Assembly: GCF_030268965.1 (NCBI RefSeq)
Contig: NZ_BSSE01000025.1
Location: forward strand, 1-64,000
DNA: 64,000 nt
Source of the DNA: Microtetraspora sp. NBRC 16547
Lineage (GTDB): Bacteria > Actinomycetota > Actinomycetes > Streptosporangiales > Streptosporangiaceae
Reading direction: 5' to 3'
In this document: positions 8,052 to 17,928 of the stretch, one piece after another
Layout: every line of letters begins with the position of its first letter
How positions within the stretch are numbered: the first letter of the stretch is position 1
Made by a program: the position numbers and the translations under genes
Notes under the pieces: model-generated
What the model was told of the DNA's origin: nothing
The model's database searches: none
The model's input: only the letters and a program-made list of their open reading frames with translations

Positions 8052-9047
8052 TTAGGCGGACTCGCGGACGACCAGTTCGGTGGGGAGGATCACCGGGTCG
8101 GCCGGGCCGCCCTCGAACAGTCCGAGCAGGAGTTTCACCATCGCCGCCGCCTGCTCGGTGAACGGATGCCTGATCGTGGTCAGCGGGGGCTCGGTGAACT
8201 TCGCCGCCTCGATGTCGTCGAAGCCGACGACGGCCACGTCGTCGGGGACCCGCCGGCCCGCCTGCCGGAGCGACTGCAACGCGCCGACGGCCATCAGGTC
8301 GTTGGCCACGAAAACCGCGTCGAGATCCGGATCGTCCCGGAGAAGTTGGCGCATGGCGACCGCGCCGGACTCGCGGGTGAAGTCGCCGACGGCCACGATC
8401 GAGCGGCGGTCGGACTCCCGCAGCATGTTGCGGTACCCGGCCAGCCGGTCCTGGCCGCCGATCATGTCCTGTGGCCCGGCGATCGTCGCGATGCGGCGCC
8501 GTCCCTTGTCCAGCAAGTGCTGTACGGCCTTCTCGGCGCCGCCCACGTTGTCGTTGTCCACGTACGGCAGGGGCACGGGCACGGCGGGCCTGCCGTACGA
8601 GACGATCGGCACGGACATGCGGGAGATCGCGGCGGGCAGCGGGTCGGCGCCGTGCATGGAGATCAGCATGACGCCGTCCACGTGGCCGCCGGAGATGTAG
8701 CGCTCGATCCTCGCGTGGCTCTTGGGCGAGCCCGCCAGCATCAGCACCACCTGCCGGTCGGCGGCCTCGAGCTCCAGGCTGGCCGATCGGATGACCGTGG
8801 AGAACATCGGGTCCTCCGAGAAGACCCTGGTCGGCGGCTCGGACACGACCAGGGCGATCGAGTCGGTCCGCTGCGTGACCAGGCTGCGGGCGGCCGAGTT
8901 GGGCACGTATCCCAGCTCGTCGACCGCGCGCAGCACGGCCTCTCTGATCTGCGGCGTCACCGTCGCCTGGCCGTTGACGACCCGGGAGACGGTCGCGCGC
9001 GACACCCCGGCCCGCGCGGCGACCGCCTCCAGAGTGGGTCGTTTCAT
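8052..9047 (-). CDS. LacI-family regulator of the beta-glucan locus
   Basis: This 331-residue protein has an N-terminal LacI helix-turn-helix ([20 protein letters not shown]) with hinge helix NSAARSLV and a periplasmic-binding-like effector domain ([30 protein letters not shown]). ATG at 9047 overlaps the stop of the GH1 gene (ATGA). It is the last gene of the transporter-glucosidase operon and presumably represses it, using the GAGAGCGCTCTC-type sites upstream; these resemble the operator of CebR, the cellobiose-responsive LacI regulator of Streptomyces. The inducer is probably a beta-gluco-oligosaccharide. Confidence 0.9.
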   Translation of the reverse strand: MKRPTLEAVAARAGVSRATVSRVVNGQATVTPQIREAVLRAVDELGYVPNSAARSLVTQRTDSIALVVSEPPTRVFSEDPMFSTVIRSASLELEAADRQVVLMLAGSPKSHARIERYISGGHVDGVMLISMHGADPLPAAISRMSVPIVSYGRPAVPVPLPYVDNDNVGGAEKAVQHLLDKGRRRIATIAGPQDMIGGQDRLAGYRNMLRESDRRSIVAVGDFTRESGAVAMRQLLRDDPDLDAVFVANDLMAVGALQSLRQAGRRVPDDVAVVGFDDIEAAKFTEPPLTTIRHPFTEQAAAMVKLLLGLFEGGPADPVILPTELVVRESA

Positions 9048-10537
9048 CTGTCCCCCTGTGAGCCGTAGGAGAGGCCGTTGCGGCCGATGACCTCGCGGTA
9101 CCACAGCGCGCTCTCCTTGGGAATGCGCCGCTGGGTCGCGAAGTCGACGTACACGATCCCGAACCTCTTGTGGTACCCGTACGCCCACTCGAAGTTGTCC
9201 AGCAGCGACCATACGAGATAACCGCGCAGATCCGCACCGGCCGAGATCGCGGCGTGCGCGGCGCGCAGGTGCGCGTCGAGGTAGCCGACCCGCTCGGGGT
9301 CGGACACCCGTCCGTCCTGGATGACGTCGTCGAAGGCGGCGCCGTTCTCGGTGACCAGCAGGCCCACCTCTGGGTAGTCGCGGGACAGCCGGAGCAGGAG
9401 CGACTCCAGCCCGGCCGGGTCGATGGGCCAGTCCATCGCGGTCGTCGGCCCGGCCGGCGCGTCGAACCGGATGCCCTCGCTGCCGGGGAACGCCGGGTTG
9501 GCGGGTTCGCCGGGGGCGGAGGAGACGAAGGACGGGTTGTAGTAGTTGATCCCGAGCAGCTCCAGCGGCTGCCGGATGATCTCCAGATCGCCGTCCCGGA
9601 TGTGGTCGAGGCCGCCGTGCCGCGCGGCGATCTCCAGCACGTCGTCCGGGTAGCTTCCGCGCAGCGCGGGATCGAGGAACTGCCGGTTGAGCAGCCCGTC
9701 CACCGTGGTCACGGCGGGCGCGGCGTCATCCGGCCCGATCACGGGGGCCAGGTTGAGGGTGAGCGCGATCTCCGCGGCTCCGGCCGTACGCAGCGCCGAG
9801 GCGGCCAGCCCGTGCCCGAGCAGCAGGTGGTGCGCGGCGCGGAAGGCGGCGGCCGGGCTCTCCCGCCCCGGCGCGTGCACCCCCGAGGAGTAGCCGAGGA
9901 ACGCCGCCACCCACGGCTCGTTCAACGTCGTCCAGGTCCGGATCCGGTCGCCGAGCCGGTCGTGTACGGCCATCGCGTAGTCGGCGAACCGGTACGCGAC
10001 GTCCCTGGAGGTCCAGCCGCCGGCGTCCTCCAGCGCCTGCGGCAGGTCCCAGTGGTAGAGCGTCGGGTAGGGCGTGATGCCGTGCGCCAGGAGCTCGTCC
10101 ACGAGCCGGTCGTAGAAATCCAGCCCGCGTGGGTTGACCGGGCCGGACCCGGTGGGACGCACCCGCGGCCAGGCGACGGAGAAGCGGTAGGCCGCCAGGC
10201 CGAGCCCGGCCATGAGCCGGACGTCCTCGGCGTAGCGGTGGTAGTGGTCGCAGGCGACGTCTCCGGTGTGGCCGTCGGCGACCTTGCCCGGCATGCGGGA
10301 GAAGCTGTCCCAGATGGAGCGCCCTCTGCCGTCCTCGGCGGCGGCGCCCTCGATCTGGTACGCCGCGGTCGCGGCCCCCCAGACGAAGCCGTCGGGGAAC
10401 GCCAGCCGCCCGCCGCGGCCTTCGTCCGTCTCGCCGCGCACGGTCCCGGCAGGTACGGTCCCGGCAGGTACGGTCCCGGCGGGCGCCGCCGCCGTCACGG
10501 GAGGTTCCCCGGGGTACGCGGTGGTCGTGGCGCTCAT
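9044..10537 (-). CDS. GH1 beta-glucosidase
   Basis: The protein has 497 residues. Family GH1 hallmarks are present: [19 protein letters not shown] at the start of the barrel, acid/base glutamate in TLNEPW (about residue 206) and nucleophile glutamate in VTENGAAF (about 396), plus [11 protein letters not shown] and [20 protein letters not shown]. It has no signal peptide, so it acts in the cytoplasm on imported beta-linked oligosaccharides. The ~40-residue N-terminal extension contains a Gly-Thr-Val-Pro-Ala repeat and is unusual for the family. ATG at 10537 overlaps the permease stop (ATGA) and the stop overlaps the LacI start, so translation is coupled along the operon. Confidence 0.94.
   Translation of the reverse strand: MSATTTAYPGEPPVTAAAPAGTVPAGTVPAGTVRGETDEGRGGRLAFPDGFVWGAATAAYQIEGAAAEDGRGRSIWDSFSRMPGKVADGHTGDVACDHYHRYAEDVRLMAGLGLAAYRFSVAWPRVRPTGSGPVNPRGLDFYDRLVDELLAHGITPYPTLYHWDLPQALEDAGGWTSRDVAYRFADYAMAVHDRLGDRIRTWTTLNEPWVAAFLGYSSGVHAPGRESPAAAFRAAHHLLLGHGLAASALRTAGAAEIALTLNLAPVIGPDDAAPAVTTVDGLLNRQFLDPALRGSYPDDVLEIAARHGGLDHIRDGDLEIIRQPLELLGINYYNPSFVSSAPGEPANPAFPGSEGIRFDAPAGPTTAMDWPIDPAGLESLLLRLSRDYPEVGLLVTENGAAFDDVIQDGRVSDPERVGYLDAHLRAAHAAISAGADLRGYLVWSLLDNFEWAYGYHKRFGIVYVDFATQRRIPKESALWYREVIGRNGLSYGSQGDR
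10441..10480. repeat. 15-bp tandem repeat in the GH1 N-terminal extension
   Basis: CGGTCCCGGCAGGTA is repeated 2.7 times. On the minus strand it encodes Pro-Ala-Gly-Thr-Val units in front of the GH1 domain. Copy-number change stays in frame. Confidence 0.8.
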
Positions 10538-11400
10538 CCTTTGACAGCTCCCTGCATGATTCCTCCGATGATCTGCTTGCCGAGAAGGACGAAGATGAGC
10601 ACGAGCGGCAGCGTCGCCACCGCGGTCCCGGTCAGCCCGAGCGTGAAGTCGCGGACGTACCCGCTGGCGAGCTGGGACAGCGCGACCTGCACCGTCGGGT
10701 CGTCCGGGGTGAGGACGACCAGCGGCCAGAAGTAGTCGTTCCAGGCCGTCATGAAGGTCAGCATTCCGAGCACGGCGGCGGCGGGTCGCGCCGCCGGGAC
10801 GACGACGTGACGGAACAGCCGCCAGGTGCCGCAGCCGTCGATCCGTCCGGCTTCGAGCAGCTCGGTCGGAAGGGCTCGGCTGAGGTACTGCGTCATGAAG
10901 AACACGCCGAACGCGTTGACCAGCGCGGGCACGATCACGGCGTACAGCTTCCCCGTCCACTCCAGTTTGATCATCAGCATGTAGAGGGGGATGATGCCGA
11001 GCTGCGTCGGGACCATCATGGTCACCACGGTGAGCAGCAGCAGCGCGTTCCGCCCCCGGAAGCGGAGCTTCGCGAACGCGAAACCGGCCAGCGTGGAGAA
11101 GAACGTCACCGAGACGGTGATCGTGCCGGCCACCACGAACGAGTTGAGCAGCGCCAGCGCGAACGGCGTGGTGTCGAAGACCCGGGACACGTTGGCGAGG
11201 AAGTTGCCGCCGGGCAGCAGCGGCGGCGGCATCTCGGCCAGCGCCGCGTTGTCGTGCGAGGCGACGATCACGCTCCAGTAGACGGGGAAGGCGGAGAAGA
11301 ACGCCACCGCCAGCAGTGTGAGATAGGTGAGCGGGTGCTTGCGCAGGGATCTCATCCGCGTACCCCGGTTCCTGCGCGCGTCGAGCGGCTTCCTTCGCAC
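10534..11400 (-). CDS. Sugar ABC transporter permease (MalG type)
   Basis: The protein is 288 residues from a GTG (11400) preceded by GAAGGAAG; an ATG at 11355 (280 residues or slightly fewer) is the alternative. Six membrane segments and the cytoplasmic EAA loop [20 protein letters not shown] are seen. It forms the inner-membrane channel with the permease encoded immediately upstream. No ATPase gene is present in the locus; such CUT1 importers in actinomycetes commonly share a single MsiK-type ATPase encoded elsewhere. The ~30 bases in front contain degenerate repeats of a CGCATCGGGCTTCC-like unit. Confidence 0.9.
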   Translation of the reverse strand: MRRKPLDARRNRGTRMRSLRKHPLTYLTLLAVAFFSAFPVYWSVIVASHDNAALAEMPPPLLPGGNFLANVSRVFDTTPFALALLNSFVVAGTITVSVTFFSTLAGFAFAKLRFRGRNALLLLTVVTMMVPTQLGIIPLYMLMIKLEWTGKLYAVIVPALVNAFGVFFMTQYLSRALPTELLEAGRIDGCGTWRLFRHVVVPAARPAAAVLGMLTFMTAWNDYFWPLVVLTPDDPTVQVALSQLASGYVRDFTLGLTGTAVATLPLVLIFVLLGKQIIGGIMQGAVKG

Positions 11401-11433
11401 ATCGGGCTTCCTTCGCGCATCGGACGGCTTCCG

Positions 11434-12432
11434 TCACACATCGAGACCTCCGCGCATCCTGCGGACAACCAGGTAGTTGAATCCGACGACGAGCACCACG
11501 AGCAGGAACATCACCCACGCGGCGGCGGAGGCGTAGCCGAACTCGAAGCTCCGGAAGCCCTTCTCGTACAGGTAGAGCGCGAGCGTCTGGAACTGCCGGT
11601 CGGTGCCGCCCGTGGTCGCCGCGCCGTTGCTCACCTGGGCGCCGAACAGCAGCGGCTCGGCGATGATCTGCATCGAGCCGATCGTGGTGACGATGATCGT
11701 GAAGATGATCGTCGGGCGGATCATCGGGATCGTGATGCCCCAGAGCTGCCGGGCCGCCGAGGCCCCGTCGATGGTCGCGGCCTCGTAGATCTCCCGGGGT
11801 ACGGCCTGCATCGCGGCCAGGTAGATGAGCGCGTTGTACCCCGTCCAGCGCCACATGATCATGGTGGCGATGGCGACATGCGAGCTGGCCACGTTCGCCT
11901 GCCAGTACACGCGGTCGATCCCGACGAGATCCAGCAGCGCGTTGACCAGGCCGAAGTCGCGGCCGAAGAGCTGGCTGAAGATCACTACGACGGCGACGAC
12001 GCTGGTGACGTTCGGCAGCAGCAGGGTGATGCGGAACAGCGTCTGCGCCCGAAGCGGGCGGTTCAGCAGGTGGGCGAGCACCAGCGCGAGCGCCAACTGG
12101 GGCACCGCGGACAGGACGCCGATCGACAGCGTGTTGAACGCCGCGTTCCAGAAGTAGCCGTCGGAGAACAGCTCCCGGTAGTTGTCCAGGCCGATGAACG
12201 GGTTCGCGCTGCTCAGCAGGTTCCAGTCGTGGAGCGAGACCCACGCCGTGTAGATCAGCGGGAAGACGCCGAAGGCGGCGAAGAGCAGGAAGAAGGGCGC
12301 GACGTAGGCGTAGGGGGAGACCAGCCGGTCCAGCCGGTGGCGCCACGGCGAGGTCGCCGCCCACGTACGGCTCCCGCCCGGCGGCGGGTGCGGCGGGCTC
12401 TCGGCGGTCGGCGCCCGATGGACGACGGGCAT
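11434..12432 (-). CDS. Sugar ABC transporter permease (MalF type)
   Basis: This 332-residue membrane protein has a hydrophilic N-terminal tail, then six membrane segments starting [20 protein letters not shown]. The EAA loop is [27 protein letters not shown] precedes the ATG. It pairs with the downstream permease to import a beta-gluco-oligosaccharide delivered by the lipoprotein encoded upstream. A 173-base gap with an inverted repeat separates it from the binding-protein gene. Confidence 0.92.
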   Translation of the reverse strand: MPVVHRAPTAESPPHPPPGGSRTWAATSPWRHRLDRLVSPYAYVAPFFLLFAAFGVFPLIYTAWVSLHDWNLLSSANPFIGLDNYRELFSDGYFWNAAFNTLSIGVLSAVPQLALALVLAHLLNRPLRAQTLFRITLLLPNVTSVVAVVVIFSQLFGRDFGLVNALLDLVGIDRVYWQANVASSHVAIATMIMWRWTGYNALIYLAAMQAVPREIYEAATIDGASAARQLWGITIPMIRPTIIFTIIVTTIGSMQIIAEPLLFGAQVSNGAATTGGTDRQFQTLALYLYEKGFRSFEFGYASAAAWVMFLLVVLVVGFNYLVVRRMRGGLDV

Positions 12433-12541
12433 CGGGAATCCTTTCGTTCCGGTTTGTTTCCGGGTCTTCCGGGGTGCCCCAGGCCGGGTCTTCCGGGGCG
12501 TTCCGGGCCGGGTGGTCCAGGTGTTCCGGTCGTTTCAGGGA

Positions 12542-12596
12542 CGGTGGGCCCCAGAGATCACCCTGAAGGATCACCGGGTGGCGGAGGGGCCCACCG
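12542..12596 (-). terminator. 11-bp inverted repeat between binding-protein and permease genes
   Basis: CGGTGGGCCCC at 12542-12552 and its complement at 12586-12596 enclose a 33-base loop that also contains two GATCACC copies. In CUT1 operons a leaky hairpin behind the binding-protein gene usually makes the binding protein more abundant than the permeases; that role is inferred here. Confidence 0.55.
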
Positions 12597-12605
12597 GGCG
12601 CCTGG

Positions 12606-13913
12606 TTACTTGACGTTCTCGACGTCCTTGAGGACCTGGGTCCACGCCTGCTCGGGGGTCTGCTTGCCCTGCTCCACCCGGCCGAGGCCGTTGCCGATCG
12701 CCGTGCGCACGTCACCCTCCTTGGGGCCGAGGTGCTGCGGCTTGAGGTTCCTGGCGGCGTCGGAGTAGATCTTGCCGACGGGCGCGCCGTTGAAGAAGTC
12801 CTTGGTGAAGTTCTGGATGTCCGGCTGCTCGTACAGCGCCGGGATCGAGGGGAAGTTGCCGATCGCCTTGAAGACGGCCGCCTGGCTGTCGGGCGACGTC
12901 AGGAAGTCGACCAGCTCGGCCGCCTCCTTGGGGTGCTTGCTCTGCTTGGGAACCGTGAGATGCGTCCCGCCGGCGTTGCCCGCGCCGCCGGGAACGGTGG
13001 CGATGTCCCACTTGCCGGACGCGTTCTTGGCCTGGTCCTGGATGTACGCCGTCATCCAGGCCGGACAGATGATCGTGGCGAACGAGCCCTTGGCGAATCC
13101 CGTGTTCCACTCGGGCGTCCACGCGCCGATCTTGGCGGACAGGTCGTCCTGGACCATCCGGATGGACAGGTCCCAGGCATTCTTCACGTCCGGGTTGGTG
13201 GCGACGACGATGTTGTCCTGCGCGTCGTACACGCCGACGGGGGCCTGCGCGATGATCGCCCGAATGATCTCGCCGGGGCTGTCGAAGAACTTCGTGCCCT
13301 TGGGCGCCGCGGCGCTGAACTTCTTGCCGGTCTCGATGTACTCGTCCCAGGTGGGCCACAGCGCCGACACCTCGTCGCGTTTGGTGGGCAGCCCGGCCTT
13401 CTTGAACAGGTCGGTGCGGTAGCACATGGCCAGGCCGCCGACGTCGGTGCCAAGGCCCAGGACGGCCCCGTCGGGAGCGACGCCCTGCTGCCACTTCCAG
13501 TCGAGATACTCGCCCTGGCGCTTGTCCAGGCCGTACTGCCGCAGGTCCTGGAACCGGTCGGGCTGGGCGGTGAACTGGCTGATGAAGCCGACCTCGATGC
13601 CCTCGACGTCGGCGGCGCCCGCGCCGGTGGCGAGGTGCGCGGCGAGGTTGGTGTGGTGGTCGGCGTAGGCGGCCTGGCGCTCCTCGATCTCGATGTTCGG
13701 GTGTGTCTTCTTGAACTCCTCGTACAGCGGCTTGAAGCCGAAGTCGCCGAAGAGGCCGACGGTCAGCTTGATCTTCTCGACCGGGGCGGCCGAGTCTCCG
13801 CTCGCGGGGGTGGAACCGCCGCCGCCACCGCACGCGGTGAGGGTCAGCAGCGTGGCGGCGACCATGGGGGCGAGCAGCCGGGGGAGCCGGCGGCCGGTGC
13901 GGGGGATGCCCAT
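12606..13913 (-). CDS. Sugar ABC transporter substrate-binding lipoprotein
   Basis: This 435-residue protein has a lipoprotein signal ([20 protein letters not shown]; lipid-modified Cys about 28) and a family-1 extracellular solute-binding fold ([20 protein letters not shown], then [20 protein letters not shown], and [20 protein letters not shown]). GGAGGG stands 7 bases before ATG. First gene of the operon; its promoter lies among the LacI-type operators. Ligand is inferred to be a beta-1,3- or mixed-linkage gluco-oligosaccharide from the divergent GH81 gene and downstream GH1 gene. Confidence 0.93.
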   Translation of the reverse strand: MGIPRTGRRLPRLLAPMVAATLLTLTACGGGGGSTPASGDSAAPVEKIKLTVGLFGDFGFKPLYEEFKKTHPNIEIEERQAAYADHHTNLAAHLATGAGAADVEGIEVGFISQFTAQPDRFQDLRQYGLDKRQGEYLDWKWQQGVAPDGAVLGLGTDVGGLAMCYRTDLFKKAGLPTKRDEVSALWPTWDEYIETGKKFSAAAPKGTKFFDSPGEIIRAIIAQAPVGVYDAQDNIVVATNPDVKNAWDLSIRMVQDDLSAKIGAWTPEWNTGFAKGSFATIICPAWMTAYIQDQAKNASGKWDIATVPGGAGNAGGTHLTVPKQSKHPKEAAELVDFLTSPDSQAAVFKAIGNFPSIPALYEQPDIQNFTKDFFNGAPVGKIYSDAARNLKPQHLGPKEGDVRTAIGNGLGRVEQGKQTPEQAWTQVLKDVENVK

Positions 13914-13948
13914 GAACCCTCCTCGGGTTCCGAGTTAACGATCATGAA

Positions 13949-13960
13949 GAGAGCGCTCTC
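13949..13960. promoter_or_regulatory. LacI-type operator 1
   Basis: GAGAGCGCTCTC, a perfect 12-bp palindrome 36 bases before the binding-protein ATG and near the expected transcription start of that operon (minus-strand TTGACG at 13994-13989). The core AGCGCT matches the CebR operator type. Confidence 0.78.
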
Positions 13961-14045
13961 GCACAAGGGTCGGCCGCGCTTCTCGAAGCGTCAAGGGTCA
14001 TATCAATAACGATCCTCGTTATCTGATCAGGCCCTCGTTGCTCAT

Positions 14046-14057
14046 GAGAGCGCTCCC
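14046..14057. promoter_or_regulatory. LacI-type operator 2
   Basis: GAGAGCGCTCCC, one change from the perfect palindrome, about 97 bases from operator 1; suited to cooperative or looped repression of the transporter operon. Confidence 0.7.
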
Positions 14058-14210
14058 ATATCGCGAATCCGCAGCTTCACGACGGCGCGGCGTGCCGTTT
14101 GGGGCGCGCCCCTCGTCAGGGGGCGCCTGTCGTGTGAGGGGTCCGGGTTCGTACGCCCCGGAGCCGGGCGGGTGATCCGTGGTCGCCCGGCCTCGGCCGC
14201 GCACCGCAAA

Positions 14211-14222
14211 GAGAGCGCTCTC
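14211..14222. promoter_or_regulatory. LacI-type operator 3
   Basis: GAGAGCGCTCTC, perfect palindrome ending 28 bases upstream of the GH81 -35 box. Confidence 0.75.
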
Positions 14223-14250
14223 CTGATCTTCGAGAAACATTCTCTTCCCG

Positions 14251-14279
14251 TTGACAGACGGTTGCCGCGTATCTAGCGT
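14251..14279 (+). promoter_or_regulatory. Promoter of the GH81 gene
   Basis: TTGACA (14251-14256), 17-base spacer, TAGCGT (14274-14279). A housekeeping-type actinobacterial promoter; it is bracketed by operators 3 and 4. Confidence 0.7.
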
Positions 14280-14289
14280 CAACGGCGCT

Positions 14290-14301
14290 GAGAGCGCTTC
14301 C
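14290..14301. promoter_or_regulatory. LacI-type operator 4
   Basis: GAGAGCGCTTCC, near-palindrome just downstream of the predicted GH81 transcription start, where bound repressor would block elongation. Confidence 0.68.
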
Positions 14302-14343
14302 AGCCCGATCTCGGTCGTACCCCCACCTCGCGGAGGTCGCTCC

Positions 14344-17127
14344 ATGAGATTCCCTCGCCCCAGTCCCAGCCCCAGTCCCAGTCCCAGTCCCAGTCCCAGT
14401 CGCCGTACGAGACTTCTCGCTTCATCCGGCCTGGCGGTCCTGACCGCCCTCGCGCTGACCGTCCCGGCCCTTCCCGCCCAGGCGGCGACGGTGACCGTCG
14501 GGGCGGGCAGCTACACCACCGACCTGCCCGCCGGGGCGAGCGGCCCGGCCAACTCCAACGGCACGCCCGTCACCCCCAAGGTGACCGGGAACGTCACCGG
14601 CAAGGTCCCCACGAACGACTGGTGGTCCTCCCTCGCCTTCCAGCGATACGCGGGCAACCCGTACTCCGAGAACATGTACGGCCACCCGCTCGCCTTCCAC
14701 GCGGTCGCCGGAGGGCTGGAGGTGAGCTACCCGACCACACCGCTGATCAGCGGCGACGGGCGGATGTACGAGTATCCGCACGCCCGCGACCTCACGATCG
14801 GCGTCACCGGGCTCAACTCGCCCGACACCAAGGCGGACGGGTGGTCCGACTGGACCGTCACGCCGTACTGGTCGGACGGCACGCGCGCGCTCAGGGCCAC
14901 GATCGGGCACGGCCAGCCCTACGTGTACGCGACCCCGAGCGGCGGCAACGCCCAAGTCTCCTTCGTCGCCACGCCGAACGTGTGGGCCGACCGGGGCAAC
15001 GTCCTCGGCGTCACCGTCAACGGTCACCACTACGGCGTGTTCGCCCCCTCGGGGACCGACTGGACGATCAGCGGCACGGTCGCGACCGACGCGCTGGGCG
15101 GGAAGAACTACTTCTCCGTCGCCGCGCTGCCGGACACCTCGGCCTCGACGCTCGACCTGTTCGCGAAGTACGCGTTCAGCTTCGTCACCGGGACCAAGGT
15201 GACCTGGGCGTACAACGAGGCGACGGCCCAGCTCACGACCACCTACACGGCGACCACGACGGCCAAGGAAGGGACCCAGACCGGCACGCTCCTCGCGCTC
15301 TACCGGCACCAGTGGCTGGCCACGAGCGACACCCTCACCCCGTACACGTACGTCTCGCCGCGCGGCACGATGAGGCTGCGCGAGGGCGCGTCGTTCACCA
15401 CCAGGCAGACGTTCCACGGCGTGCTGCCCTCGCTGCCCGACCTCGGCGCGTACGACCGGACAAGGCTCGGCGGCTACGTCAGGCAGGAGGCGAACGCCGC
15501 CGACCCGTGGAAGGGGGCGACCGACACCTACTGGACCGGCAAGGCGCTCGGCCGGCTGGCCCAGCTCGTGCCGATCGCCGAACAACTCGGCGACACCGCG
15601 TCGCGGGACAAGCTGCTCGGCCTCCTGAAGGCGAAGTTGGAGAGCTGGTTCACCGTGGGCGGCGAGCAGTTCCGCTACGACGCGACCTGGGGCGTGCTCA
15701 CCGGCTACCCCGCGTCGTACGGCAGCGACACCGAGGTGAACGACCACCACTTCCACTACGGCTACTACCTGATGGCCGCCGCCACGGTGGCGAGGTACGA
15801 CTCCGCGTGGGCGGCGAGCTGGGGGCCGATGGCCAAGCTGCTCGCCTCCGACGCCAACAACGGGGACAGGTCGGACGCCCGGTTCCCGTTCCTGCGCAAC
15901 TTCGACCCCTACGCCGGGAACGGCTGGGCGTCCGGTCACCAGGGGTTCGCCGCCGGGAACAACGAGGAGTCCTCGTCGGAGGGGATGAACTTCGCGAACG
16001 GTGCCATCCTGCTGGGCGCGGCCACCGGTGACACCGCCCTGCGCGACCTGGGCATCTATCTCTACACGACCCAGACGGCGGCCATCGCGCAGTACTGGTT
16101 CGATAAGGACAACGTGGTCTTCCCGTCCTCCTTCGGCCACCACACGGTCGGCATGATCTGGGGCAGCGGCGCCGCGTACTCCACCTGGTGGACGGCCAAC
16201 CCCGAGGAGATCCACGGCATCAACATGCTGCCGATCACCGGCGGCTCGCTCTACCACGGGCTCTATCAGGCCGACGTCCGGCAGAACCTCGCCGAGATGG
16301 AGGCGAACAACCCCGGCCCGGCCGTCGAGTGGAAGGACGTCATCTGGGAGTTCCGCGCCCTCGCCGATCCGGCGGCGGCCAAGGCGAACTGGGACGGCGG
16401 CTACCCGACCCTGACGCCCGAGTCCGGCGAGTCGCTCGCGCACACCTACCACTGGATCTACAACCTGGCCAGGATGGGCACGGTCGACACCGCCGTGACC
16501 GCGAACATCCCGACCGCCGCGGTCTTCGTGAACGGCTCGACCCGGACGTACGTGGCGCACAACTTCGGCACCGCCGGCCGTACGGTCACCTTCTCGGACG
16601 GTGCGACGCTGACGGTGCCGGCCCGTTCGACGGCGACCAGCGCCGGCGGGCCGTCACCCTCCCCGTCACCGTCCCCGTCTCCCTCTCCCTCTCCGTCGCC
16701 GTCGGGTGGCGGAGTGGACGCGCGGTCGAGGATCGAGGCGGAGGCGTACCAGGACCAGTACGGCACGGCGCTGGAGGCCACGACCGACACGGGCGGCGGC
16801 CAGAACGTGGCCTACATCGGCAACGGCGACTGGCTGAGGTACGACAACGTCCAGTTCGGTGGCACGGCGGCCACGCAGTTCAAGGCGAGGGTCGCCTCCG
16901 GCGCCGCGGGCGGCGTCAGCGGACTCGTGGAGGTCCGGCTGGACAGCCGCACCAGTGCTCCCGTCGGAAGCTTCGCGGTCGGGCCGACCGGCGGCTGGCA
17001 GAGCTGGCAGACGGTCCCGGCGAACATCTCCGGCGTGACCGGAACACACACCGTCTATCTCACGTTCAGCAGCGGGCAGCCCGCCGACTTCGTCAACGTC
17101 AACTGGTTCACGTTCTCGACCACGTGA
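14344..17127 (+). CDS. Secreted GH81 endo-beta-1,3-glucanase with CBM6
   Basis: The protein has 927 residues. ATG 14344 follows GGAGG by 7 bases. The N-region of the export signal contains an unusual Pro-Ser repeat before SRRTRLLASS and a hydrophobic core ending LPAQA; the twin Arg is Tat-like but not a clear Tat motif. The mature part carries GH81 features: PTNDWWSSLAF, the NDHHFHYGYY block (about residue 465) and GNNEESSSEGMN (about 536) with the catalytic-site glutamates. A Pro/Ser linker (about 770-785) leads to a C-terminal CBM6 (RIEAEAYQDQYG to VNWFTF). It should cleave laminarin/callose-type glucan outside the cell. It diverges from the glucoside importer operon and shares its operators. 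Confidence 0.94.
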   Translation: MRFPRPSPSPSPSPSPSPSRRTRLLASSGLAVLTALALTVPALPAQAATVTVGAGSYTTDLPAGASGPANSNGTPVTPKVTGNVTGKVPTNDWWSSLAFQRYAGNPYSENMYGHPLAFHAVAGGLEVSYPTTPLISGDGRMYEYPHARDLTIGVTGLNSPDTKADGWSDWTVTPYWSDGTRALRATIGHGQPYVYATPSGGNAQVSFVATPNVWADRGNVLGVTVNGHHYGVFAPSGTDWTISGTVATDALGGKNYFSVAALPDTSASTLDLFAKYAFSFVTGTKVTWAYNEATAQLTTTYTATTTAKEGTQTGTLLALYRHQWLATSDTLTPYTYVSPRGTMRLREGASFTTRQTFHGVLPSLPDLGAYDRTRLGGYVRQEANAADPWKGATDTYWTGKALGRLAQLVPIAEQLGDTASRDKLLGLLKAKLESWFTVGGEQFRYDATWGVLTGYPASYGSDTEVNDHHFHYGYYLMAAATVARYDSAWAASWGPMAKLLASDANNGDRSDARFPFLRNFDPYAGNGWASGHQGFAAGNNEESSSEGMNFANGAILLGAATGDTALRDLGIYLYTTQTAAIAQYWFDKDNVVFPSSFGHHTVGMIWGSGAAYSTWWTANPEEIHGINMLPITGGSLYHGLYQADVRQNLAEMEANNPGPAVEWKDVIWEFRALADPAAAKANWDGGYPTLTPESGESLAHTYHWIYNLARMGTVDTAVTANIPTAAVFVNGSTRTYVAHNFGTAGRTVTFSDGATLTVPARSTATSAGGPSPSPSPSPSPSPSPSPSGGGVDARSRIEAEAYQDQYGTALEATTDTGGGQNVAYIGNGDWLRYDNVQFGGTAATQFKARVASGAAGGVSGLVEVRLDSRTSAPVGSFAVGPTGGWQSWQTVPANISGVTGTHTVYLTFSSGQPADFVNVNWFTFSTT
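14358..14400. repeat. CCCAGT hexanucleotide tandem repeat
   Basis: About seven CCCAGT/CCCAGC units lie directly behind the GH81 start codon and encode a Pro-Ser repeat in the n-region of the signal peptide. The unit is 6 bp, so slippage would alter length without frameshifting. Confidence 0.85.
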
Positions 17128-17132
17128 CCCGG

Positions 17133-17174
17133 CCGGGCGGTCGCCGAGGGGACATGCCCCCGGCGACCGCCCGG
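17133..17174 (+). terminator. Terminator of the GH81 gene
   Basis: CCGGGCGGTCGCCG (17133-17146) is perfectly complementary to 17161-17174, with an inner GGGG/CCCC stem and a 5-base loop. It begins 6 bases after the stop codon. Confidence 0.85.
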
Positions 17175-17207
17175 TGCCTCTATGAGGTCACGCCGGCCAT
17201 GGGCCGA

Positions 17208-17759
17208 TCACGACGGTGTGGGCGCCGGCGCTCCGCCGCCGTGCCCGACCGACCACTGCGGGCGGCTGAGGTTCACGATCAGGGCGGCGGGAGCGTTGTT
17301 CCCCTTGCTGGGGCTGATCACCAACACGGTGTCGCCGGTCGAGATGTCACTCAGCCCCTTACGCCCGGCGCAGATCCGGGTGGAGTCGTCGATCTTGTAG
17401 GTGCGGGCGAAGCCGTCGGTGCTCGTGACCGCGATGAAGCCCTTATTGATCGAGCTCACCTTCCCGGTCTGCGTGGTGACGGTCTGGTAGCCGCCGCCGC
17501 GCTTCGGGACGACCAGTTCGCCGTGGACGGCGCCGAGCGGGCCCTCCATCATGTGTCCGGGCGCGCCCCCGGTCGGGGATTCGCTCGGCGACGGGTTCGG
17601 CTGGGCCGGGGCGCTCGCCCGCGCATCCGGAGCCGCCATGCCTGTACCGGTGGCGAACATCAGGGCGGCGGCTCCGAGAAGGAGCCCGCGGCGAATCCGG
17701 CGCCGCGACGACGGCGCCTCGTGCCGAAGCTGAGATGGGCTGAACTCGCGATCGATCAT
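17208..17759 (-). CDS. Secreted DUF5666-like protein
   Basis: The product has 183 residues from ATG 17759 (a GTG at 17777 is possible). After a basic stretch (SSRRRIRRG) a hydrophobic export segment LLLGAAALMFATGTG follows, then a Pro/Ser/Gly linker and a compact beta-rich domain, GKVSSINKGFIAVTSTDGFA then TYKIDDSTRI, similar to DUF5666 (OB-like) domains found in actinobacterial surface proteins. No catalytic motif is seen. It stands alone, convergent with the GH81 gene across the terminator. Function unknown. Confidence 0.7.
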   Translation of the reverse strand: MIDREFSPSQLRHEAPSSRRRIRRGLLLGAAALMFATGTGMAAPDARASAPAQPNPSPSESPTGGAPGHMMEGPLGAVHGELVVPKRGGGYQTVTTQTGKVSSINKGFIAVTSTDGFARTYKIDDSTRICAGRKGLSDISTGDTVLVISPSKGNNAPAALIVNLSRPQWSVGHGGGAPAPTPS

Positions 17760-17928
17760 CGGGATTCCGGGGCGCACGCCCCCGACCAGTATCGGCCGGT
17801 GTTAGCCGGTATCGGCAGGTATCAGCCGGTGTCAGGTGGGGAAGGTCGCCCCTCCCTCCTTTCGGTTTCCGCTGCGCTCGGGCGCGTCCGATAACGGGAT
17901 CGGTGCGACGGGCGCCCTCGTTCCGCGA

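Noticed and set aside
9044-12715. A single 1223-codon minus-strand frame from the permease region through the GH1 gene
   Set aside because: Only its 3' part (from 10537) is a real protein. The upstream part is an out-of-frame Arg/Pro/Ala-rich shadow of the two permease genes.
14422-16560. A 712-codon minus-strand frame opposite the GH81 gene
   Set aside because: Val/Arg/Gly-rich antisense shadow; the plus strand encodes a complete GH81-CBM6 enzyme.
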